A stretch of DNA of 45,976 bases from Bacillota bacterium (lineage in GTDB: Bacteria > Bacillota > Clostridia > Caldicoprobacterales > DTU083), in NCBI GenBank assembly GCA_029549985.1, contig JAKPIB010000016.1:1-45976 (forward strand), written 5' to 3'. Below are positions 40,536 through 45,976 of this stretch, one piece after another. The position numbers and the translations under genes were made by a program. The notes under the pieces were generated by a model. That model saw only the letters and a program-made list of their open reading frames with translations, was not told where the DNA came from and searched no databases. The number at the start of each line of letters is the position of its first letter. Position 1 is the stretch's first letter.

Positions 40536-41006
40536 TTATTTTAAGGTGCTCAGGATTATCGGCTGCCCGGATGGGCCCTTGCCATACGCATTTGCCGCCT
40601 CCCTGCTGCGATTGATGCTTAAGATCCCATCCTTGTACTTTTTCAGCAGTGCCTCGGCCATTTCCATATTCAGCTTGTCCGTCTCGGATATTTCCCGGTA
40701 TATATCCGCAGTTTCAGCTTCTATGGCCTTCAGTCTGTTGACGATCGGATATTTCTCAGCATCGACGTCCCGGATATCACTGACCGGATACTTTTTGTAC
40801 AGTACCTGCTTATGCTTTTCCATCATCTCCCTGGTGGCTTCAGCTTCATCGATCCATTTCTGCCTCAGCTCAAGGGCTCCGTTCAGCTCATACATGGATT
40901 CGCTCTCCAGGCACTTTTTGATCTCCAGGGTGGCATCGGAGATCTGCCTGGCTATGTGCAAACCTTTATTGGCCAAACGGGCAATATTATCGAGTATGGT
41001 ATCCAT
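40536..41006 (-). CDS. FliT/FlgN-like flagellar export chaperone (tentative)
   Basis: The protein is 156 residues, wholly helical and soluble. I see no firm family motif. Position between fliD and fliS is that of fliT, and the long helices with ALELRQKWIDEAEATREMMEKHK resemble FliT/FlgN chaperones, so a role as FliD or hook-associated protein chaperone is likely. It starts at the ATG at 41006, with AAAGG about 10 nt upstream. The C-terminus ends in a short flexible tail. Confidence 0.55.
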   Translation of the reverse strand: MDTILDNIARLANKGLHIARQISDATLEIKKCLESESMYELNGALELRQKWIDEAEATREMMEKHKQVLYKKYPVSDIRDVDAEKYPIVNRLKAIEAETADIYREISETDKLNMEMAEALLKKYKDGILSINRSREAANAYGKGPSGQPIILSTLK

Positions 41007-41028
41007 TGATGCCCAACCTTTCAAATGC

Positions 41029-42774
41029 TTACTTCATGCCAAGCTGCTGAGCCAGCCATAGGCTCTGGGAGTACATTTTATCCAAGGCCTTCTCCATAGC
41101 GGTGAACTGTTTCCAGTAGCTGTTTTCCTTTTCGATCAACCTGGCCTGCAGCTTATAGATGCTTTTCTCATAGTCCAATATGCTCTTATCTAGCAGGCTG
41201 ATGCCGCTCTGTTGTGTTACAAAGTCAAGGAGCATCGTGGTATCTATGTTTCTGAACAACTGCCTGTCGTCTCCGGGGCCGGCCTTTGCAATTACCTGCT
41301 TCATGCCTGTTACCATGTCACTGTAAAGCCTGCCCACCAGGCCTGTGTTCTGCCTTTTTTCATTCTTATCTGTTATACCGGCCGGCGGCTCCTTAAAGAG
41401 CAGCTCAAGCACCCCGTTTACATCATTCCTTATGGCCTGGCGCAGCTTATCCTCATCAACCTTAAGCTTTCCGCCCATTGAGCCGCTTACATAGGTTTCG
41501 GTCTCGATACCTATCTCAGTGATGTGGTCAAACAGGCCTTCGACGCCTTTTACATTTTCATATAGACCGGTTCGTGCCCTCTGCATAATGCCGGTTAATA
41601 TATCATCATTGCGAAGAAGACCGCTCTTGGCCTTTTCCTCCCACAGCTCAATCTCCTTTTCGGACATGGCCTCCTTTTGTTCCTTGGTTAGCGGCGCATA
41701 ATCCTTATATCTGTTCTGGCCTGTGACCTTGCTGATTTTGTCCACAAGCTCGTTGTATTTATTTACAAACTCCTTTACCTTGGCTATGATTCCATTCTCA
41801 TCGGTTTCAACTTTAACTACAGTCTCACCGACTGCCTTCAGGCTGAAGTTCATATTGTTCACTGTGAACTGGTTGGAGGAATTGGTTATCCCCGTGGCAG
41901 CGCCGTAGTCTATTAAGGCATCTATTCCCTTGTATTCTGTTCCGGCCGAAAAGCTTTCCATGCTGCCGTTAACACTATGCTTAAGCTTCAGCTTGTCTAT
42001 GAAATTATCATCGGTTAATAAGCCTGTATCGTCATGGATAGAACTTAAATCGTCTATTTGAAGGGTATTTTTTTCTCCTGTTTCATTGGTCTGAAGGAAA
42101 AACCGGTCAACAGCCTGATCATATAAGGCTGTAACACCAATTTTCGCTTTATTAATCTGGTCTGCAAGCTCTTTAAGCGATATACTGGATAAGCTTTTAC
42201 CTTCAAGGACTACTTTGGTTTCTTCGCCCTTTGCGTTTGTTATACTTATATATGCTTCACTGCTGTCTATATAAATCGTTGCCTTCTGCTCCTGGCTGTT
42301 TTCATTCCTTGTAGTTATAGTAAGGTCTATGACATCACTCTCTGATAAACCAAACTGAGCCAAAAGATTTGACTTGTCGTTTGAGCCGGATATATTCTCG
42401 GCACTTGCTGCTGAAAAGTTCTCTGCCAGCCGGTGAACCTTTATATTGTAGCTGCCGTTAACCGTATTGGCTCTGGTTGAAATGTCAGCAATACTGTCAT
42501 CTGCAATATATGCTTTTTTCACCCAGGAGAGGCTGCTCACAGACTTGTTTAGTATTGATCCCGTAGCAGTACTTGTAAGCCCCAGGGCTTCACGGGAGCT
42601 TAGCACAAATTCTGCAAGCATCTTGTTTACTTCAATATAGCTATCCCTGGTCCACTCAACCAAGGTTTTGTTCTGCTCCACCTTGTCGACACGCATGCGC
42701 TCTACCTTCATAAGGTCGCTGACAATGCTGTCTATATCCATTCCCGATGCCATGCCGCCTAATCTGATTGGCAT
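41029..42774 (-). CDS. fliD: Flagellar filament cap protein FliD
   Basis: FliD caps the filament and folds incoming flagellin. The 581 residues have the N-terminal FliD domain (RLGGMASGMDIDSIVSDLMKVERMRVDKVEQNKTLVEWTRDSYIEVNKML), a variable middle, and the C-terminal domain (NELVDKISKVTGQNRYKDYAPLTKEQKEAMSEKEIELWEEKAKSGLLRNDDIL). A coiled-coil end follows (LEKSIYKLQARLIEKENSYWKQFTAMEKALDKM-like). GGAGG lies 8 nt before the ATG. It is the second gene of the sigma-D transcript. Confidence 0.95.
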   Translation of the reverse strand: MPIRLGGMASGMDIDSIVSDLMKVERMRVDKVEQNKTLVEWTRDSYIEVNKMLAEFVLSSREALGLTSTATGSILNKSVSSLSWVKKAYIADDSIADISTRANTVNGSYNIKVHRLAENFSAASAENISGSNDKSNLLAQFGLSESDVIDLTITTRNENSQEQKATIYIDSSEAYISITNAKGEETKVVLEGKSLSSISLKELADQINKAKIGVTALYDQAVDRFFLQTNETGEKNTLQIDDLSSIHDDTGLLTDDNFIDKLKLKHSVNGSMESFSAGTEYKGIDALIDYGAATGITNSSNQFTVNNMNFSLKAVGETVVKVETDENGIIAKVKEFVNKYNELVDKISKVTGQNRYKDYAPLTKEQKEAMSEKEIELWEEKAKSGLLRNDDILTGIMQRARTGLYENVKGVEGLFDHITEIGIETETYVSGSMGGKLKVDEDKLRQAIRNDVNGVLELLFKEPPAGITDKNEKRQNTGLVGRLYSDMVTGMKQVIAKAGPGDDRQLFRNIDTTMLLDFVTQQSGISLLDKSILDYEKSIYKLQARLIEKENSYWKQFTAMEKALDKMYSQSLWLAQQLGMK

Positions 42775-42804
42775 ATTTCAATACCTCCGTAATGCGTGAA
42801 TTAA

Positions 42805-43140
42805 CTATGCCCTTTCATTGACCAAGAGTCCCGCCTGCTCAAGCATACTGGCTATCAGGTCAATTATTTTCCTGGGAGGGATTTCCCTTATTACCTCGTT
42901 GGTTTCCAGGTCCAGCACCTTTATCATTATGTCCCCGGTTTTTTTATGCACAGAAAACTCCAGCTTGCTGTTATATACCTGCAGTTTGGAATTAGCTGTA
43001 TCTACTGCTTTCGCCAGCTCCTTACCCAGGTGTATGTATTCATCTGTCAGCTGGGCTTCAGCTTGATTATTTGGTGTAATGTCTGTCCTGCTGCCATTGC
43101 TGACATTCAAATTAACCGGGTTACTCCTCTCTATACGCAT
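42805..43140 (-). CDS. flaG: FlaG protein
   Basis: The FlaG family is linked to filament length control. The 111 residues have a variable N-terminus and the family core LQVYNSKLEFSVHKKTGDIMIKVLDLETNEVIREIPPRKIIDLIASMLEQAGLLVNE. GGGGAG lies 7 nt before the ATG. It is the first gene behind a sigma-D promoter. Confidence 0.92.
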   Translation of the reverse strand: MRIERSNPVNLNVSNGSRTDITPNNQAEAQLTDEYIHLGKELAKAVDTANSKLQVYNSKLEFSVHKKTGDIMIKVLDLETNEVIREIPPRKIIDLIASMLEQAGLLVNERA

Positions 43141-43158
43141 CGTTAACTCCCCTTACCA

Positions 43159-43174
43159 AATCTATATATAGATT
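43159..43174. repeat. 16-bp perfect palindrome in the flaG leader
   Basis: AATCTATATATAGATT lies directly downstream of the sigma-D -10. It would form a hairpin at the very 5' end of the flaG mRNA. Confidence 0.5.
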
Positions 43175-43201
43175 ATATCGGCGAAAACCGTAAAAACTTT
43201 A
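43175..43201 (-). promoter_or_regulatory. Sigma-D promoter of flaG-fliD-fliT-fliS
   Basis: Minus strand TAAA (43201-43198), 15-bp spacer, GCCGATAT (43182-43175): a near-perfect sigma-28 promoter. Its -35 abuts the tail of the flagellin terminator. Confidence 0.88.
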
Positions 43202-43203
43202 GT

Positions 43204-43242
43204 AAAAAAAGAGCCGGGGGATTAAAATCCCTCGACCCTTTT
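43204..43242 (-). terminator. Intrinsic terminator after the flagellin genes
   Basis: On the minus strand, AAAAGGGTCGAGGGAT pairs with ATCCCCCGGCTCTTTT through G-C and some G-U pairs, with loop TTTA and a run of T's (TTTTTTT). Confidence 0.75.
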
Positions 43243-43260
43243 GTGAATCCAGCATTAATA

Positions 43261-44733
43261 TTATCTGAGCAGCTGCAGAACTCCCTGAGGAGCCTGGTTG
43301 GCCTGAGCCAGCATTGCTGTAGCTGCCTGCTGCAGGATGTTGTTCTTTGTGAACTCCATCATTTCCTTTGCCATGTCTACGTCTCTGATACGTGATTCAG
43401 CGGCAGACAGGTTTTCAGCAGCATTGTCAACATTGTTGATGGTATGGTCCAGACGGTTCTGCAGAGCACCAAGCTGTGAACGCTGTGCGGAAACTAATCC
43501 TATAGCGTTGTCTACCAATGCCAATTGCGCGTCAAACGCACCTGGTGTAGTACTAAATGTGGTAACATTAATTCCACTAACATTTAAGCCCGAAGCAGTA
43601 GCACTCATATTATCAATAGTCAAGCTCACCTGCTGGCCTCCATTTGCTCCAATTTGAAGCTTGATATCAGTTAGGGTTCCATCCAGGAGTGCTTTTCCGT
43701 TGAACTGAGTACGGTCAGAAATACCCTTGCTCCCTGCAGGAGCCAGCGTTTGGCCTGAAATGCTGAAGCTATCAGCTGAAGCTCCTTCCGTAGGTGTTCC
43801 TGTAATAGTTAACCCACCGTAGGTTTTGCTTGCTGAGCCAGCCTGTACAGTAATTGTTCCGTCTACATTTACATCAAATGTGGTAGCGTCATCTCCGGTA
43901 CCAATTACAATGGTTCCGCCATATGTATCTGCGCCATCCTGATCAAAAACGATTGGTGCTGATTCAACACCGGCTGTCAATCCTGCAGAAACAGCATCGA
44001 AAGTAAATGTTTCATTTGTAACGGAATTTGTTAATGTAAGAACACCAGCATTATTTTCCGTTACACTCCAATTTGTCGCAGATGCTCCAGTGATATCAAA
44101 CTGGGTTGTAGCTTCTGTCGTTATATCATCGCTTCCACTGTTGTTCCATTTAACTCTAATATCAGCATAAGTATTATTTAAAGTTCCTGTTACATTGGAG
44201 TTCAAACTTGTGACATTTCCATAAACAATTACACCTGTGGTATCTATAACAACATCTGCAGCATCAGGGCCATCATATGATCCTAAATGGATTGTTAATC
44301 CAGCCGCTTGGCCTGTAGGTTGAGTAATAGTTCCGCCAGAATAGATTGGGGTGTCAGAATAGGTTCCGCCTATTTCTTCAATCAACGCACTAATTTCTTT
44401 TTGTATAGCAGCCAAATCCTCTGCATTATTTGTTCCATTACCAGCCTGAACTACCAGTTCTCTCATTCTCTGCAGAATAGCATGAGTCTCACTCAGTGCA
44501 CCTTCTGCAGTCTGGATTAATGATATGCCATCCTGAGCATTTCTTGATGCTTGAGTTAAACCTCTGATCTGGCCTCTCATTTTTTCTGATATAGACAGAC
44601 CTGCGGCGTCATCACCGGCTTTATTAATTCTCAGGCCAGATGAGAGCTTTTCCATTGATCTTGCACCTTTTGTGCTGGCAGCATTGAGCTGGCGATAGGT
44701 GTTCATAGCCATTAGGTTATTATTAATTCTCAT
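43261..44733 (-). CDS. Flagellin, long form with central insert
   Basis: This filament protein has 490 residues from the ATG at 44733 (AAGGAGG 9 nt upstream). The N-terminal D0/D1 part ([20 protein letters not shown]) and C-terminal D1/D0 part (ending [10 protein letters not shown]) are nearly the same as in the neighbouring flagellin. Between residues about 124 and 335 it has some 210 extra residues rich in Thr/Gly/Asn/Asp, giving a surface domain. A CsrA-like hairpin lies upstream. It follows the shorter flagellin by 51 nt with no promoter of its own, so both are on one transcript. Confidence 0.95.
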   Translation of the reverse strand: MRINNNLMAMNTYRQLNAASTKGARSMEKLSSGLRINKAGDDAAGLSISEKMRGQIRGLTQASRNAQDGISLIQTAEGALSETHAILQRMRELVVQAGNGTNNAEDLAAIQKEISALIEEIGGTYSDTPIYSGGTITQPTGQAAGLTIHLGSYDGPDAADVVIDTTGVIVYGNVTSLNSNVTGTLNNTYADIRVKWNNSGSDDITTEATTQFDITGASATNWSVTENNAGVLTLTNSVTNETFTFDAVSAGLTAGVESAPIVFDQDGADTYGGTIVIGTGDDATTFDVNVDGTITVQAGSASKTYGGLTITGTPTEGASADSFSISGQTLAPAGSKGISDRTQFNGKALLDGTLTDIKLQIGANGGQQVSLTIDNMSATASGLNVSGINVTTFSTTPGAFDAQLALVDNAIGLVSAQRSQLGALQNRLDHTINNVDNAAENLSAAESRIRDVDMAKEMMEFTKNNILQQAATAMLAQANQAPQGVLQLLR

Positions 44734-44760
44734 ATAAGTCATCCTCCTTGAATTCCACAT

Positions 44761-44772
44761 GACATCCTTGTC
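44761..44772 (-). promoter_or_regulatory. CsrA-site-like hairpin before the long flagellin
   Basis: Minus strand GACA-AGGA-TGTC is a perfect stem with AGGA in the loop and contains ACAAGGATGT, the preferred CsrA RNA sequence. The SD (AAGGAGG) with a second GGA lies 17 nt further on. Confidence 0.6.
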
Positions 44773-44784
44773 TAATCTGTTAGA

Positions 44785-45618
44785 TTACCTTAATAGCTGG
44801 AGTACTCCCTGAGGTGCCTGGTTGGCCTGGGCTAACATTGCTGTAGCTGCCTGCTGCAGGATGCTGTTCTTAGTGAACTCCATCATTTCCTTGGCCATAT
44901 CTACGTCTCTTATACGGGATTCAGCTGCAGACAGGTTTTCAGCAGCGTTGTCAACGTTGTTGATGGTGTGATCCAGACGGTTCTGTAATGCACCAAGCTT
45001 GGAACGTTCTGAGGAAACTGTCTCTATAGCAGTGTCGACTAACCCTAACTGAGTATCAAAATCAACTCCAGCAAAGTTCTCTACGTCAATTGTATTGACT
45101 CCTAGTCCTTCAGCACTCATATCGCCAATGGTTAAAGTTACCTGCTGACCTCCATTAGATCCGATTTGTAATTTAACATTCAGTGTTCCGTCAAGAAGGG
45201 CTTTGCCATTAAATTCGGTACGGTCCGAAATACCTTTGCTAGCATCTTCCCCACCAATTTCTTCGATTAAAGCGTCAATCTCATTCTGTATGGCTTGTAA
45301 GTCCTCGTCGCTGTTAGTTCCATTACCAGCCTGTACAACAAGCTCTCTCATTCTCTGCAGAATAGCATGAGTCTCATTCAGAGCACCTTCTGCTGTCTGG
45401 ATTAATGAAATACCATCCTGAGCATTCCTTGAAGCCTGAGTCAAACCACGGATCTGACCTCTCATCTTTTCAGATATTGACAGACCAGCTGCATCGTCTC
45501 CGGCCTTGTTGATTCTCAGACCTGAAGAGAGCTTTTCCATTGATCTTGCGCCTTTTGTGCTGGCGGCGTTGAGCTGACGATAGGTGTTCATCGCCATAAG
45601 GTTGTTGTTAATACGCAT
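44785..45618 (-). CDS. hag: Flagellin, short form
   Basis: This is the main-type filament protein, 277 residues, with only D0/D1 domains. The N-terminus is [20 protein letters not shown], and the C-terminal part is [73 protein letters not shown] chose the ATG at 45618, with GGGAGGA 7 nt upstream; the longer frame would include that site. It lies behind a sigma-D promoter and a leader with CsrA-like sites. It is about the size of Bacillus Hag. Confidence 0.95.
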   Translation of the reverse strand: MRINNNLMAMNTYRQLNAASTKGARSMEKLSSGLRINKAGDDAAGLSISEKMRGQIRGLTQASRNAQDGISLIQTAEGALNETHAILQRMRELVVQAGNGTNSDEDLQAIQNEIDALIEEIGGEDASKGISDRTEFNGKALLDGTLNVKLQIGSNGGQQVTLTIGDMSAEGLGVNTIDVENFAGVDFDTQLGLVDTAIETVSSERSKLGALQNRLDHTINNVDNAAENLSAAESRIRDVDMAKEMMEFTKNSILQQAATAMLAQANQAPQGVLQLLR

Positions 45619-45625
45619 ATTATGT

Positions 45626-45632
45626 TCCTCCC
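45626..45632 (-). promoter_or_regulatory. Ribosome site of hag, second CsrA-type GGA site
   Basis: GGGAGGA is both the SD and a GGA motif, 14 nt after the hairpin at 45647-45658. This two-site arrangement is that of the Bacillus hag leader, where CsrA bound at both sites blocks translation. Confidence 0.5.
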
Positions 45633-45646
45633 TGATTTTTATATTT

Positions 45647-45658
45647 GGCATCCTTGCC
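45647..45658 (-). promoter_or_regulatory. CsrA-site-like hairpin in the hag leader
   Basis: Minus strand GGCA-AGGA-TGCC is a perfect 4-bp stem with AGGA in the loop, close to the CsrA consensus ACARGGAUGU. Confidence 0.6.
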
Positions 45659-45707
45659 ATCTGGTAAAAACCCCGGCGGCCGCCATAGGATTTTTCCTTT
45701 ACTTAAT

Positions 45708-45735
45708 ATATCGGCTGTTTGAATGGATAAGTTTA
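45708..45735 (-). promoter_or_regulatory. Sigma-D promoter of the flagellin genes
   Basis: Minus strand TAAA (45735-45732), 16-bp spacer, GCCGATAT (45715-45708). It gives a leader of about 85 nt before hag. Confidence 0.88.
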
Positions 45736-45747
45736 GCACTTGATATA

Positions 45748-45783
45748 AAAAAAGATAACATGCGCTCAGCATATTATCTTTTA
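45748..45783 (-). terminator. Intrinsic terminator after csrA
   Basis: On the minus strand, AAGATAATATGC and GCATGTTATCTT pair over 12 positions with one G-T wobble, loop about 5 nt, then TTTTTTT. It separates csrA from hag. Confidence 0.75.
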
Positions 45784-45786
45784 AGC

Positions 45787-45976
45787 TTATTTTTTATCCG
45801 GCAATACTGACAATAGATTTATATCTGCAAGTGCTGCCTGCTTGTTCTCCTGTTTGACTGCCTCATATATTTCATCCCGGTATACCTTCACGCTTTTTGG
45901 CGCTTCTATGCCCAGCCTTACCTTGCCATCCTCAACGCCCAAAACTACGACTCTGATATCACCGTTTATGACGATG
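45787..45976 (-). CDS. csrA: Carbon storage regulator CsrA (partial, N-terminus off the window)
   Basis: This RNA-binding dimer blocks ribosome binding at GGA-containing sites. The visible 62 residues read IVINGDIRVVVLGVEDGKVRLGIEAPKSVKVYRDEIYEAVKQENKQAA, the body of CsrA lacking only about 10-12 N-terminal residues (normally MLVLTRKxGE). The critical Arg after YRDE is not separate here; RLGIEAP and VYRDEI match the family. It lies just before hag and probably belongs to a fliW-csrA unit beyond base 45976. Its likely targets are the two flagellin leaders. Confidence 0.93.
   Translation of the reverse strand, partial: IVINGDIRVVVLGVEDGKVRLGIEAPKSVKVYRDEIYEAVKQENKQAALADINLLSVLPDKK

Noticed and set aside
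45677-45686. GGCGGCCGCC palindrome in the flagellin leader
   Set aside because: It could form a short stem, but it lacks GGA in a loop and I see no regulatory pattern in it; it is treated as leader sequence only.
1-45976. CRISPR arrays, tRNA, rRNA, insertion sequences or phage genes
   Set aside because: I found no regular repeat-spacer pattern, no tRNA cloverleaf or rRNA stretch, and no transposase, integrase or phage structural frame.

Overview
The window looks like chromosomal DNA of an anaerobic, motile, spore-former-related Firmicute of class Clostridia. The evidence is strong GGAGG-type ribosome sites, an Oad-type decarboxylase set, FlbD, a FliR-FlhB fusion, a TIGR02530-type flagellar protein, CsrA beside flagellin, and a sigma-H-like promoter. 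I cannot name a genus from sequence alone. No rRNA, tRNA, CRISPR array or insertion sequence was seen.

Bases 1-8776, minus strand. The left edge carries a biotin-dependent sodium-pump decarboxylase set: the N-terminal half of a biotin carrier, a gamma-type membrane subunit and a carboxyltransferase, behind a promoter and a structured leader of about 150 nt. Upstream lies a run of genes that could be one transcript: PH-like membrane protein, ABC ATPase, ABC permease, ApbE flavin transferase, a D-2-hydroxyacid dehydrogenase, a Gfo/Idh/MocA oxidoreductase and a Nudix ADP-sugar hydrolase.

Bases 8777-16956, mixed strands. This accessory stretch holds a 51-residue protein, a DUF4867-like protein, the C-terminal remnant of a glycoside hydrolase that still has its promoter region, and a permuted NlpC/P60-like protein. 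It ends in a plus-strand cassette of TetR regulator, MMPL/RND exporter, secreted X-X-G-repeat protein and a GH5-like hydrolase with no signal peptide.

Bases 16998-39973, minus strand. One long flagellar operon runs flgB, flgC, fliE, fliF, fliG, fliH, fliI, fliJ, fliK, flgD, a TIGR02530 gene, flgE, flbD, motA, motB, fliL, fliO, fliP, fliQ, fliR-flhB, flhA, flhF, flhG, a PilZ/YcgR gene, sigD, a DUF6115-like gene, a small membrane ORF, flgF and flgG. It starts from a sigma-H-like promoter. The places where relatives usually carry fliM-fliY-cheY and cheB-A-W-C-D are closed up and empty here.

Bases 40145-45976, minus strand. The late flagellar genes form two transcripts with clear sigma-D promoters: flaG-fliD-fliT-like-fliS, and two tandem flagellins. 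The 3' end of csrA lies at the right edge. Both flagellin ribosome sites are preceded by a small hairpin with AGGA in its loop, the pattern expected of CsrA sites, so this block probably forms a CsrA-controlled flagellin homeostasis circuit.
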